29,374 nucleotides of DNA from an uncultured Sutterella sp. (GTDB taxonomy: Bacteria > Pseudomonadota > Gammaproteobacteria > Burkholderiales > Burkholderiaceae_F). The notes beneath the pieces were generated by a model. That model saw only the letters and a list, made by a program, of their open reading frames with translations, did no database searches and was not told the DNA's origin. Positions 8,904 to 17,683 of the stretch are shown in pieces. Within the stretch, counting starts at the first letter, position 1. Every line of letters starts with the position of its first letter. A program made the translations under genes and the position numbers. The stretch spans positions 1 to 29,374 of the forward strand of contig USAL01000013.1 in NCBI GenBank assembly GCA_900552545.1. Reading direction: 5' to 3'.

Positions 8904-11057
8904 TCAGGGCGTGACCAGAGGCGCGCTCTGCGCGGGAGCGGGCGTCGAGGGCGTCGAAGGCGACGTCATCGGCATCGTGACGGGCTCGGGCTCTGCCGCC
9001 GGTTGTGCGCTGCTGCCGCCCGAGAAGTTGTAGCTGTCGAGCATGTCGTCAAGCCTCGGGGCGTTGTCAGAGGTTTCCTCGATCAGGGTGCCCGCTTTGC
9101 GGGCTGCCTGCTGCGCCTCGCGCTGCAGACGTTCAAGCGAACGAGCCTGCGCGCGCATGCGCCGCGAGTTGGTCTTGAAGCTTTCGTACTCGACCACCGC
9201 GTTTTCATCCATGATGCGCAGTTCGCCGCCGAAGATCATCGCCGTCTGCCCGCGCCGTTCGGCCTTGGGCGAGAGGCTTAAGTTGTAGGCGACGGTGCCG
9301 AGAAGGCCGTCAAAGCTTGCCGAGGTCGTGCCGTGCGCAATCGAGGATGCCGCCGCAAAGGCGTCGGCCCCGAGCGCAAAGAGGCGCTTTTGCAGCGACG
9401 TCTGCGGCGCCGGCACGCGGTAGATGTCTTCAAATTCGTCGGCATCAAATTGGAGCACAAGCGGGCTGTCGACCAAGGCGACCTGCAGCAGGTCGTAGGT
9501 CATGGCCTTTGCCTGGGGATCGGTCTTGGGGTCGCCCGGATTGATTATGGGCGTGCCCCAGATGCGGCTGCGGATCGGAAGACGCGAGCGCACGAGCGAG
9601 GCGGTCTTGGCGTCCATCGCGAGAAACACCGCGTGGTAGGGCGGCTCGGACAAAGCAGCGCGGGCGCGCTTGGCGGCCTTCAGACGCCGGATGCGGATCT
9701 GCTGCTGGCGCCAGCCCACCGGATCAGCTTCCTGATCAATGAGCTCTTCGTTGAATTCGGTTTCGTCGAGCCGTTCGACGGCAAGATCAAAGAACTTGCT
9801 CACGCGCTGGAATTGGTTGAGGTCCACCGTGAGGCGATCGGGCGCGTAGCCCGCGGCAACAAGCGTGCGCTCGAAGGCCGACGAGATTCGCTTTTCAAGC
9901 GGCGTGTCGTGATCAATGAGAAGCACCTTGGGCTGCGTACCCGCGCTCGTGGTGGGCGGCAGCGCCGCAAGGCCAAGCGCCGCCACGCGCGAGGCGTCGT
10001 CTTCCATCGAAAGCCCGAGCATCAGAAGATTGTGCGGGAACGTGATCGGCTCATAGCGCACGGGGCTTACCGCAAGCTCTTCGGCAAAGACAAGGCCCGG
10101 CACGGTCGAGTGCGTCGTGATGCTTCCGGCGGGCTTTTCGGCTTCGCCTTCGGCCGTGGTCTCGGCGCTTCCCAAGGCCTCATTGGTTTCGGCGATGAGA
10201 AGCTCGCGCATGTGCTGCTCGTTTGCGCGCTTGGCTTGAAGCGCCGCGCGTTTTTCCGCAAGCTCCTCTTCGGTCAGGGGCACCGCGGTATTCATGTCGA
10301 TCTGATTGAGCGCGATGACCGGAAGCGGCGTGTATTCCAGAGCGGCGATTTCGCTTACCTTGCTGCGGTCCAGCGGCCCGATTGCGGCCATGGCGCCCGC
10401 CATGGCGGCGCGCTTGAGCATGCTTGCGGCCGACTCATTGGCGCCCGGGCGCACGAGGAGCACCTCGATCGGGGAGCCTGATGCATAATTTGCCGCGAGT
10501 ACGCCCTGCAGGATTCGCTGCGAGGGCTCTTCAAAGGGCGAGTCGGGCGAAGGAAGCAGGAATGCGAGCTTTACGCCCGCGGCCTGCCCCGAAAGGAGCG
10601 CGCCGATCGAGTCGACCGAGGTTGTCGCGGCAGCCTCCGATGGGGCTGAGGATTGCGTACCTGCATCCGTGCCGGTCGTCAAAGGATCGGCTGCAACGGC
10701 GGGAGCCGCAGGTTGCGCGGGCTGCGACTGAATCGTTGCCTGCGGCGCTGCGGGCGCCGAAGCGGGTGCTGAAATGGGCGCTGCGTTGGTCGCTGCCTGA
10801 GGCGTCGCATTGGGCGAGGCTGCAGGTGCCGCCACAGGTGCCGCGCCCGGCGCCGTGATGACCGGAACCGAGGAGCCGGCCATCGGCGCAGACAGCACGA
10901 AGTCTTCAGGAACGACGACGGCGGCAGCAGCAGGGGCCGCAGATTCGGCAGCCGCAGATATGGCGTCGGCGGCAGGGAGAGTCTGGGCCTGCACGCCCAG
11001 GGTTGCGCCGGCAAAAAGAGCAGACAGCAGACCAGCAATGATGGAACGAGGGAACAT
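8904..11057 (-). CDS. Periplasmic penicillin-binding protein activator, LpoA-like
   Basis: This appears to be an exported protein with a type I periplasmic-binding-protein fold, as in LpoA, which activates peptidoglycan synthase PBP1A in E. coli. Residues 1-24 are a signal peptide ending VQA-QT. Residues about 27-155 are a long Ala/Pro-rich, low-complexity linker. The folded part starts near GVKLAFLLPSPDSPFEEPSQRI and contains the substrate-binding-like GPLDRS segment. The tail from about 650 is again polar and Pro/Ser-rich. E. coli lpoA likewise lies divergent from rsmI, as here, which supports the assignment. Unlike E. coli LpoA there is no lipobox cysteine, so it would be soluble or held otherwise. 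The sequence is too diverged by eye to be certain of the PBP partner. Confidence 0.65.
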   Translation of the reverse strand: MFPRSIIAGLLSALFAGATLGVQAQTLPAADAISAAAESAAPAAAAVVVPEDFVLSAPMAGSSVPVITAPGAAPVAAPAASPNATPQAATNAAPISAPASAPAAPQATIQSQPAQPAAPAVAADPLTTGTDAGTQSSAPSEAAATTSVDSIGALLSGQAAGVKLAFLLPSPDSPFEEPSQRILQGVLAANYASGSPIEVLLVRPGANESAASMLKRAAMAGAMAAIGPLDRSKVSEIAALEYTPLPVIALNQIDMNTAVPLTEEELAEKRAALQAKRANEQHMRELLIAETNEALGSAETTAEGEAEKPAGSITTHSTVPGLVFAEELAVSPVRYEPITFPHNLLMLGLSMEDDASRVAALGLAALPPTTSAGTQPKVLLIDHDTPLEKRISSAFERTLVAAGYAPDRLTVDLNQFQRVSKFFDLAVERLDETEFNEELIDQEADPVGWRQQQIRIRRLKAAKRARAALSEPPYHAVFLAMDAKTASLVRSRLPIRSRIWGTPIINPGDPKTDPQAKAMTYDLLQVALVDSPLVLQFDADEFEDIYRVPAPQTSLQKRLFALGADAFAAASSIAHGTTSASFDGLLGTVAYNLSLSPKAERRGQTAMIFGGELRIMDENAVVEYESFKTNSRRMRAQARSLERLQREAQQAARKAGTLIEETSDNAPRLDDMLDSYNFSGGSSAQPAAEPEPVTMPMTSPSTPSTPAPAQSAPLVTP

Positions 11058-11154
11058 GCGATCGAGTTCAAATCAAAATCGAGGGCAGACGCAGGCCGTG
11101 GAGCCTGTATCCGAAGGAGTAAGCAAGAAGGCTCGGTTCTCCGACGACGTCCTG

Positions 11155-12027
11155 ATGCAGTGCGCCATGCTCTCGCAGCAGTCTTTCAAAGGCGCAACGC
11201 TCTATATTGTAGGGCTTCCCATCGGCAACGCGGCCGACATCACGCTGCGCGCGCTCTGGGTGCTTGACGTCTGCGACGTCATCGCCTGCGAGGACACGCG
11301 CGAAACCCGAAAGCTTCTGGATCGCTACGGCATCAGCACGCCCACCATGAGCGTGCACGAACACAACGAACATGCCGCAGCCGAGCGACTGATCGAACTG
11401 CTCGGCGAGGGGAAGCGCATTGCGCTTGTGACCGACGCCGGCACGCCCGCCGTGAGCGACCCCGGTGCACGGGCCGTGCACCTCGTGCGCGAGGCGGGCT
11501 TTGACGTAAGTCCCGTGCCGGGACCGAGCGCCGTCGTCACCGCTCTGAGCGCAAGCGGCCTTGAGTCGTACCGCTTTACGTTTGCGGGCTTCGTGCCGCC
11601 CAACGGCAAGGCCCGCCGCGAGGCATTAAAGGACCTTGCCGCCCGCGAGGAGGCCTTTGTTCTCTATGAAGCGCCGCACCGCATCCGCGAGCTCCTCTGC
11701 GACCTGGCCGATGCCCTTGCTGCTGCAGGCGACGGCGCGCGGCGCGTCGTTGTCGCGCGCGAGCTTACGAAGCGCTTTGAGACGTTTTCGGCGATGACCG
11801 CCTCCGACCTTTCGGCCTGGGCCAAGATGCATGAGCCGCGCGGCGAATACGTGATTGCCGTCGACATGCGTGCGGCAAGAGGCGAGGAGCTTGATGCGCG
11901 CGACCGCACCTGGATCGATGCGATCGCCAAGGCGCTGCCGCCCACAAGAGCGGCGGCCGTCGCCGCCCGCGAGACGGGCCTCAAGCGCGACGCGATCTAT
12001 CAGATGATCGGCGGGGGAAACAAATAA
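11155..12027 (+). CDS. rsmI: 16S rRNA (cytidine-1402-2'-O)-methyltransferase RsmI
   Basis: A SAM-dependent enzyme of the tetrapyrrole methylase fold that 2'-O-methylates C1402 in the ribosomal P site. The core begins LYIVGLPIGNAADITLRAL. Next come ACEDTRETRKLL, VTDAGTPAVSDPG, the PGPSAVVTALSASGL loop and YEAPHRI. The C-terminal helix region ends the protein. The start is uncertain. The ATG at 11155 (290 residues) and the ATG at 11167 (286 residues, the E. coli length) both suit the family. The in-frame ATG at 11056 would overlap the divergent LpoA-like start and add 33 residues without family resemblance. No convincing SD stands before either favoured ATG. An AAGGAG at 11114-11119 is too far upstream to serve them. 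Confidence 0.93.
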   Translation: MQCAMLSQQSFKGATLYIVGLPIGNAADITLRALWVLDVCDVIACEDTRETRKLLDRYGISTPTMSVHEHNEHAAAERLIELLGEGKRIALVTDAGTPAVSDPGARAVHLVREAGFDVSPVPGPSAVVTALSASGLESYRFTFAGFVPPNGKARREALKDLAAREEAFVLYEAPHRIRELLCDLADALAAAGDGARRVVVARELTKRFETFSAMTASDLSAWAKMHEPRGEYVIAVDMRAARGEELDARDRTWIDAIAKALPPTRAAAVAARETGLKRDAIYQMIGGGNK

Positions 12028-12057
12028 TCCCCAAAAGACACCCTTAAAGAGCATCAA

Positions 12058-12079
12058 GGGGAGCCCATCAAGGCTCTCC
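12058..12079. terminator. Weak hairpin between convergent rsmI and SDR genes
   Basis: GGGGAGCC (12058-12065) pairs with GGCTCTCC (12072-12079) through seven Watson-Crick pairs and one G-T, loop of six. A T-run follows only at 12098-12104, so its terminator role is uncertain. The position between converging genes fits. Confidence 0.35.
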
Positions 12080-12115
12080 CGATTCCCCCGACTCCTGTTT
12101 TTTTCAAAGCCCCGG

Positions 12116-12886
12116 CTAGAGGTTGAGATCCTTGGCGCGGGGCTTTTCGCCGCGCCCGGAGATCACGGCGTCAAAGACGCAGTTGGGCAGGATGCGCAGC
12201 AGCTTGGCCACGAGTCCCATCTGCCACGGGATGGTGCGGTAGGAGACTTCCGATAGGATGGCGCGCACGGCGCGGCGCGCGAACTCGTCGGCTTCAAGGA
12301 TGAACGGCATCCGGTAGGGGTTCTTCGCCGTAAGCGGCGTGCGCACGAATCCCGGCGAAATCGTCGTCACTTTGATGCCGTACTTGCGCACGTCGTTGCG
12401 CAGGCTCTCAAGGTAGCTGATCGCGGCGGCCTTGCTCGAGCAGTAGGCTTCGCTGCCGGGCAGGCCGCGGATGCCCGCTACCGACGCGGTGCCCACGAAC
12501 TGGCCGCGGCCGCGCTGGCGCATGGGCTCGATGAAGGGGTGGAAGGTGGCGGCCATGGCGAGCACGTTGGTGCGGTAGACGCGCTCCATGACGTCGAGGT
12601 CTTCTTCGAATTCGGTCTTGACGCCGATCGAGATGCCGGCATTGGCGATCACGATGTCGGTGGGGCCTGCCGCTTCAAAGTCGCGGGCGGCCGCAAAAAG
12701 CGCCTCGCGGTCGGCGACGTCAAGCGCGTACGTGCGGTGCTGATCGGCGTGGGTGAGCGTTGCCGCGAAGGCTTCGAGCTTTTCGCGATTGCGGCCCACG
12801 AGGCCGAGCTGAGCGCCCATGGCGTCGAACTCGCGGGCCATGGCTGCGCCGATGCCGCTGGAGGCGCCGGTAAGAAAGATGCGCAT
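12116..12886 (-). CDS. Short-chain dehydrogenase/reductase
   Basis: A cytosolic classical SDR with a Rossmann fold; its substrate is not predictable. The 256 residues show the cofactor loop TGASSGIG (6-13), the NAG motif (82-84) and the catalytic triad Ser135, Tyr148 and Lys152 (YCSSK). Arg32 after the second strand (GRNREK) suggests NADP(H). The C-terminal stretch with LVAKLLRILPN is hydrophobic and may associate with membranes, as in DltE/YbbO-like SDRs. It is the last gene of the minus-strand run argS, SPOR protein, dsbA, SDR, an order I recall from other Burkholderiales. It starts 34 nt after the dsbA stop and is probably cotranscribed with it. No redox link to DsbA is implied. Confidence 0.88.
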   Translation of the reverse strand: MRIFLTGASSGIGAAMAREFDAMGAQLGLVGRNREKLEAFAATLTHADQHRTYALDVADREALFAAARDFEAAGPTDIVIANAGISIGVKTEFEEDLDVMERVYRTNVLAMAATFHPFIEPMRQRGRGQFVGTASVAGIRGLPGSEAYCSSKAAAISYLESLRNDVRKYGIKVTTISPGFVRTPLTAKNPYRMPFILEADEFARRAVRAILSEVSYRTIPWQMGLVAKLLRILPNCVFDAVISGRGEKPRAKDLNL

Positions 12887-12920
12887 GATCGTGCAATGGC
12901 TCCGTTAGGAAATGGTGGGA

Positions 12921-13586
12921 CTACTTCTCGCTGCGGATGCGGCGGATGAGCTCGCGGGTCATGTCGATGGCGCCTTCACGCGTGCCCACGAGGTGGGGCG
13001 CGGTGATGAAGCGTCCGGCGATGCCGATTGAGGGCGTGGAGTCTACGCCGTAGTGCTTCCAGGTACGTGCGGCCTGGCGGGTCTTGGAGACGATCGAGAA
13101 GCTCTTGAGCATCTTGTTCCAGTTGTCGCTCTTGATGCCGTTGCGGCCCATGAACTGCTCGATGTCCTTGGCGATCGACTCGGCCGTGGTCCAGTTCTCA
13201 TGGTCCTCGCGGATCACCCAGTTCCAGAAGGGCAGGTGCAGGTCCGTGAGACGGTTCATCGCCTCGAGGCTGTAGTAGACGCTCGTGAAGATGTCGAGAT
13301 CGTTGTTCCAGGCAACGGGGGAGACGACGTACTTCACGTCGGGCATCGACTTCAAATCCATGGCGAACTTGTCGATCACAGGCTCAAACGAGAGGCAGTG
13401 CGGGCAGGTGTAGGCAAAGAAGTTGTGCACGAGGATCGGGCGTTCGGGATAGTTCACCGCCGGGCGCACGATGATGTAGTCCTTGCCGGCGACCGCAGGC
13501 CGCGTTTCAGCGGCAAGCACGCCGGTGACGGATGCGACGCAGCCCGCGGCGGCTGCTCCCTGCAGAAGATGTCGTCTGGAAATCAT
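12921..13586 (-). CDS. dsbA: Periplasmic thiol:disulfide oxidoreductase DsbA
   Basis: A thioredoxin-fold oxidase that introduces disulfides into exported proteins. The 221 residues hold a signal peptide of about 26 residues, the active site C61-P-H-C64 (identical to the E. coli DsbA motif), the inserted helical domain, and a cis-Pro loop GVDSTPSIG near residue 180. The ATG at 13586 was chosen because it begins directly at the signal peptide; the longer open frame upstream has no signal and no resemblance. The leader starts MISRRHLLQGAAAAG, with a twin-arginine look unusual for DsbA. It lies between the SDR and SPOR genes. A DsbB partner is not in the window. Cytochrome c maturation in this organism would be affected by this thiol system. 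Confidence 0.92.
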   Translation of the reverse strand: MISRRHLLQGAAAAGCVASVTGVLAAETRPAVAGKDYIIVRPAVNYPERPILVHNFFAYTCPHCLSFEPVIDKFAMDLKSMPDVKYVVSPVAWNNDLDIFTSVYYSLEAMNRLTDLHLPFWNWVIREDHENWTTAESIAKDIEQFMGRNGIKSDNWNKMLKSFSIVSKTRQAARTWKHYGVDSTPSIGIAGRFITAPHLVGTREGAIDMTRELIRRIRSEK

Positions 13587-13686
13587 GATGCGAAAAACCT
13601 TTGTCAAAAAAGATGATTTTTGATCCCGGGCTTTTTCCAACCGAAGATCAGTCAAATTAGGCCAATCAGGCAATAGGGGGCTGAAA

Positions 13687-14211
13687 TCAGTTGGGCTGGT
13701 GGATGACCGTGCCCTGGATGGCGTTGTCGGCAAGACTCTGGCGGATCTCCTCGGCGTTGTCGGCCGTATCAAACGGCCCGATGCGCACGAGATAGACGCG
13801 CTTGCCCGCCTGGCGGATCGAGGAGATCTGGGCGTCAAGCCCGATGAAGGCGATGCTCGCGCGCATCGCGTCGGCCTCTTCGTTGGTGGCGAAGGTGCCC
13901 GCCTGCACCCAGAAGCGCTCGGTGGTGATCACCTCGGTCGAGTCCTCGGCCGGGGCATTGCCGTTGGCCGTCACCGTCACCACGCCCTGGCGCTGCTCCT
14001 CGCCTTGGCCTGCGTCGTAGAGCTTGCGGTTGGGATCGATGCTCTTGCCGTCAAGCAGCTGCTCGTCGACGTTCGAGCTCACCTGCTGAACCTTGGAGAC
14101 GAAGGGAATCGGGGCGTTGTTCACCCAGATGAACACGCCGGCGGTGATGATGAGCGAGACGACGACGCCTGCGGTAAAGGACCAGAAGATCGCGGTTTTG
14201 CTCGTAGCCAT
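13687..14211 (-). CDS. SPOR-domain inner-membrane protein
   Basis: A small bitopic protein whose C-terminal SPOR domain should bind denuded septal peptidoglycan. The 174 residues contain a short cytoplasmic start (MATSKTA), a membrane segment at about 8-28, a polar linker, and a SPOR repeat from about 95 to 170 (FWVQAGTFATNEEADAMRA, then VYLVRIGPFDTADNAEEI). The ATG at 14211 is preferred over an in-frame GTG at 14223, because that GTG overlaps the AGGAG that would serve the ATG. It lies between argS and dsbA, the usual place of such FtsN/DedD-like genes in Burkholderiales. It resembles FtsN in layout, but the essential FtsN core peptide is not recognisable. Confidence 0.88.
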   Translation of the reverse strand: MATSKTAIFWSFTAGVVVSLIITAGVFIWVNNAPIPFVSKVQQVSSNVDEQLLDGKSIDPNRKLYDAGQGEEQRQGVVTVTANGNAPAEDSTEVITTERFWVQAGTFATNEEADAMRASIAFIGLDAQISSIRQAGKRVYLVRIGPFDTADNAEEIRQSLADNAIQGTVIHQPN

Positions 14212-14299
14212 GAAAATCGTCACTCCTATCGCGGATCGCTGCCAGGCGGGCGCCCTCGTTCGATTTCCGGACTCCTAAGTCGGAATCCGTCATTGGGAA

Positions 14300-14329
14300 A
14301 AGGGGCTTTGAAAGATTCTTGAGCCCCTT
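14300..14329 (-). terminator. Terminator-like hairpin after argS
   Basis: On the minus strand AAGGGGCT and AGCCCCTT pair around a 14-nt loop and run into TTTT before CCC. It starts 39 nt after the argS stop and stands before the SPOR gene, so argS may be partly uncoupled from the genes behind it. Confidence 0.5.
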
Positions 14330-14367
14330 CCCTGAGGGCGCCTTTTCTGCGCTGCGCTTTTGGGATG

Positions 14368-16098
14368 CTACATGTGTTCAGGCGCACTCACGCCGAGCAC
14401 GTCCAGACCGTTTCTCAGAACCTGGCGTGCTGCAAGAAGCAGGGCCAGACGCGCGTTGCGTTCGCGTTCGTCTTCAACGAGCACGTGCTCGGCATTGTAG
14501 AAGGCGTGGAAGTCGGCCGCGAGTTCCTTGAGGTAGACGCAGATCAAGTGCGGCGCGAGGTCGCGGGCGGCCACGGCAAGCGTTTCGCCGTACTGCGAAA
14601 GCCGTGCGGCAAGCGCCTCGGCCTGCGGGCTCGTGAGAACCGAGAAGTCGGCGTTGGCGGCTTCTTCGGAGCTCGCAACCTTGTAGCCGCGCTCGGCAGC
14701 CTGCTTGAAGACCGAGCAGATGCGCGCATGCGCGTACTGCAGGTAGTAGACGGGGTTCTCGTCGCTCTTGGCGCGCGCGAGGTTGACGTCGAAGGCGAAT
14801 TCGGCGTCGGACTTGCGCGAAACGAGGAAGAATCGTGCGGCGTCGCGGCCCACCCAGTCGACGAGGTCGCGCAGCGTGACGTAGGTGCCGGCGCGCTTGC
14901 TCATCTTCACTTCCTCGTTGTCCATGATCACCTTGAGCATCTTGTGCAGCAGGTATTCGGGGAAGGTCTTGGGGATGGTGAGGCCGAGCGTGCTGGCCGC
15001 CGCCTGCAGGCCGATGCGCACGCGCGCGACGGTGCCGTGATGGTCGGAGCCCTGGATGTTGATCGCACGGTCAAAGCCGCGCTCGAACTTCGCGAGGTGG
15101 TAGGCGACGTCGGGTACGAAGTACGTGTAGTAGCCGTCCTGCTTGCGCATCACGCGGTCCTTGTCATCCTTGAAGTCCTTGAAGGCGGGGTCGGTCGTGC
15201 GCAGCCACAGGGCGCCGTCGGCCTCGTAGGTGTGGCCCGAGGCGATGATGGCGTTGACGGCCTTTTCGACGCGCCCGCTCGTGTAAAGCGAGCTCTCAAG
15301 GTAGAAGTTGTCGAAGGCGACGCCCAACTTCTTGAGGTCGTCGTCCTGCTCGTTGCGAAGGTACGCAACCGAGTAGCGGCGGATCGCTTCGAGGTCTTCG
15401 ACGTCGCCGGTGGATTCAATCACTTCGCCCGAAAGCGTCGTCACCGGCTTCTTGGCGAGATAGTCGCGGGCGATGTCGTAGATGTAAAGGCCCTGATAGC
15501 CCTTTTCGGGGAAGGCTTCGTCGCCCTGAAGGCCGAGCTCCTGCTTGGCGCGGGCCTGCACCGAGAGGGTGAGGTTGTGAATCTGGACGCCCGCGTCGTT
15601 GTAGTAGAACTCGCGCATCACCTTGTAGCCCTGGGTGTGCATCACGCGTGCGAGCACGTCGCCTAAGGCGCCCTGACGGGCGTGACCGAGATGCAGGGGG
15701 CCGGGCGGGTTGGCCGAGACGTACTCAAGCAGCACGCTTTTGCCCTCGAAGGCCTTGCTCGAACCGAAGGCCGCGCCCTGGCGCAGGACGTCGGCGATGA
15801 CGCTGAACTTGGCGGCCTGGTGAAAGCGCATGTTGATGAAGCCCGGTCCGGCGATTTCAACGTCGGAAAGAAGTGCGCCGAAGGCCGCGTCGGCCTTCAT
15901 GGCGGCCACGAGCTCTTCGGCGATCTGGCGCGGGTTCTTCTTGAGCGTGCGCGCAAGCTGCATGGCGACGTTGGTGGCAAGGTCGCCGTGCTCGGCCTGC
16001 TTCGGGCGCTCAAGGCGCACGGCAACGTCGGATGCACCGAGCTGGGCGGCGGCGCGGCCGATGAGTTCAACGAGGGACTGTTTCTGATCTTCGATCAT
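14368..16098 (-). CDS. argS: Arginine--tRNA ligase
   Basis: A class I synthetase that charges tRNA-Arg and needs tRNA for arginine activation. The 576 residues are the normal length. The N-terminal Add-1 domain (about 1-110) has GDLATNVAMQLA. The nucleotide-binding fold carries HLGH (136-139) in the SANPPGPLHLGHARQG context, and KMSKR (398-402) follows GSDHHGT. The C-terminal DALR anticodon-binding domain ends in the typical VLGVSAPEHM. The start at 16098 gives the canonical N-terminus, though no clear SD precedes it. It leads the minus-strand group with the SPOR, dsbA and SDR genes. Confidence 0.96.
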   Translation of the reverse strand: MIEDQKQSLVELIGRAAAQLGASDVAVRLERPKQAEHGDLATNVAMQLARTLKKNPRQIAEELVAAMKADAAFGALLSDVEIAGPGFINMRFHQAAKFSVIADVLRQGAAFGSSKAFEGKSVLLEYVSANPPGPLHLGHARQGALGDVLARVMHTQGYKVMREFYYNDAGVQIHNLTLSVQARAKQELGLQGDEAFPEKGYQGLYIYDIARDYLAKKPVTTLSGEVIESTGDVEDLEAIRRYSVAYLRNEQDDDLKKLGVAFDNFYLESSLYTSGRVEKAVNAIIASGHTYEADGALWLRTTDPAFKDFKDDKDRVMRKQDGYYTYFVPDVAYHLAKFERGFDRAINIQGSDHHGTVARVRIGLQAAASTLGLTIPKTFPEYLLHKMLKVIMDNEEVKMSKRAGTYVTLRDLVDWVGRDAARFFLVSRKSDAEFAFDVNLARAKSDENPVYYLQYAHARICSVFKQAAERGYKVASSEEAANADFSVLTSPQAEALAARLSQYGETLAVAARDLAPHLICVYLKELAADFHAFYNAEHVLVEDERERNARLALLLAARQVLRNGLDVLGVSAPEHM

Positions 16099-16301
16099 GG
16101 CTAAATGGTATGAATGGCGGTGGTGTTTTTAAATTGCCTGTGCCGTGCATGCGTAGGCCGGGGCTCTCGTACGATAGCAAACCTCATGCGCGGGCATGGT
16201 GACAAATTCCTACAGTACGCCGAAAGCCCCGAACCGTGCGCAGAACCCAACGGGCTGCGGACGGAGCGGGGCTTGGTGCTGCCGCGAGGGTTGGCGCAGG
16301 G

Positions 16302-16324
16302 GAGCCGCTTTTCGCAAGCGGCTC
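16302..16324 (-). terminator. Hairpin directly after folE2
   Basis: GAGCCGCTT and AAGCGGCTC pair perfectly around TTCGC, starting 8 nt after the folE2 stop. On the minus strand it is followed by CCCCTGCG and not by a T-run. It may be a 3'-end stabiliser or Rho-assisted end rather than a true intrinsic terminator. Confidence 0.4.
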
Positions 16325-16331
16325 AGGCGCG

Positions 16332-17129
16332 CTAGCCCAGGCGCTTGTCGCGTTCGATCTGTGCGTAGGCCGAGTGGTTGTGGATCGACTCGTAGTTCTC
16401 GGCCTCGGTGTGATAGGCCAGAACGCGCGGCTCGTCGTTCAACTGCTTGGCGGTGTCGCGCACGATGTCCTCGACGAACTTCGGGTGATCGTAGGCGTAT
16501 TCGGTGACGTACTTCTCGTCGTTGCGCTTCAAGCGGCTCCAGAGCTCGCAGGAGGCCGACGTTTCGGCGATGCGGATCTGCTCCTCAAGCGACATGTGGC
16601 CGTCGAGCTCGACGGCGATCGTGATGCGCGAGCGCTGGTTGTGCGCGCCGTAGTCGCTGATCTCGCGGCTGCACGGGCACAGGCTCGTCACCGGCGCGGT
16701 GATCTCCTGCACGATGCGCGTGGTCTGCTTGCGGCGCTCGGCCGTAAAGCGCACCTTGTAGTTCATGAGGCTCTTGAGGCCCGAGACGGGACTCGTCTTG
16801 GTGACGAAGAAGGGGCAGCGGATGTCGATGTAGCCCTCTTCGGCGCCCAGAAGCTCAAGCATGCGCTCAAGGAGGTCGCGCATCATGTCGGAGGAAAGCG
16901 GCTGCGGATCGTCGGTGATGAGCGAGACGAAGCGCGACATGTGCGTGCCCTTCTTGTCGGCGGGCAGGCCCACATACAGGCTCACTTCGGCCACGGTCGG
17001 CTGCGGGCCGTCGACGCTTGCGACCGACATGGGAACGGTGAGGCCTCGGACGCCGACGCGGTCGATGGGAATGTTGCGTCCGTCGGCCAGGTTCTGCACG
17101 TCAGGCAGATTGGAAATCTTCTGGTTCAT
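16332..17129 (-). CDS. folE2: GTP cyclohydrolase FolE2 (type IB)
   Basis: Converts GTP to 7,8-dihydroneopterin triphosphate, the first step of folate (and queuosine precursor) synthesis. The IB type works with metals other than zinc, which lets cells make folate when zinc is short. The 265 residues show LPDVQNLADGRNIPIDRVGV at the start, KKGTHMSRF (59-67) and the conserved TSLCPCSREISDYGAHNQRS with the metal-ligand region at C151 and C153. The ATG at 17129 lacks a good SD; the nearest purine run, GGAAG, is about 19 nt upstream. It stands as a single-gene unit behind a 554-bp upstream gap that contains a weak Fur/Zur-like site. Confidence 0.94.
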   Translation of the reverse strand: MNQKISNLPDVQNLADGRNIPIDRVGVRGLTVPMSVASVDGPQPTVAEVSLYVGLPADKKGTHMSRFVSLITDDPQPLSSDMMRDLLERMLELLGAEEGYIDIRCPFFVTKTSPVSGLKSLMNYKVRFTAERRKQTTRIVQEITAPVTSLCPCSREISDYGAHNQRSRITIAVELDGHMSLEEQIRIAETSASCELWSRLKRNDEKYVTEYAYDHPKFVEDIVRDTAKQLNDEPRVLAYHTEAENYESIHNHSAYAQIERDKRLG

Positions 17130-17683
17130 AAATTCGAATCAAACGGCTTCCGTCCCGATGGCGGTGCGGCCGTCGGCTGAGGGCGGCGATGCGGTCCATG
17201 GTGCTCGAGCCGCGGGAAGCGGGGAGAGTTGCGGCGAGCGGCCTCCGGGGGAGGCGGGGATAGGCGCAGGGCGCGGAAGCGTCAAAAAAATTGCTGTGAG
17301 CTTGAAATGATAACGAATTTGCCGCCCCGGAAAACCATCCTGGGAGGGAAAATCGAGGAAAAACGCGGGCTGAGGCCGGGTTTCGGGGGCCCGGGCGCGC
17401 GTCTTCACAAAGGAGGGCACCCCTCCGCCGTCCGGGGTGCTGCCAACCTTTTGACGCAGACGCCGATGATGGAAAAACTCCGAAACAAGCCCGCGCGAAT
17501 GTTTGCATTCTCGCGGACATGCCCCGTGAACGAGCCTGATAGACTAGGTGCAGTCGAATATTGAAGACTGCCGCGCCAAGCAGCCGGCAAAGCCGGCAGC
17601 CGCTCTTGACGGATCAGGAGCCTTTGAGAGGCCCCGCAGCGTCGCCAAAAGTTTTTCTTTGCCGCAAGGAAGAAGCCATCCCC
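17130..17683. other. Intergenic gap between divergent folE2 and the membrane-protein gene
   Basis: I see no convincing gene in these 554 bp. An AT-rich segment at 17281-17320 includes AAATGATAACGAATTT (17305-17320), a weak Fur/Zur-like dyad. The rest is GC-rich with runs of C and G around 17375-17400 and 17410-17450 that can fold but lack a T-run. Promoters for both flanking genes must lie here, but neither has a clear sigma-70 pair. Confidence 0.4.

Noticed and set aside
11056..11154. A 33-residue N-terminal extension of RsmI from the ATG at 11056
   Set aside because: It would overlap the divergent LpoA-like start and leave no promoter space, and the added residues do not look like RsmI.
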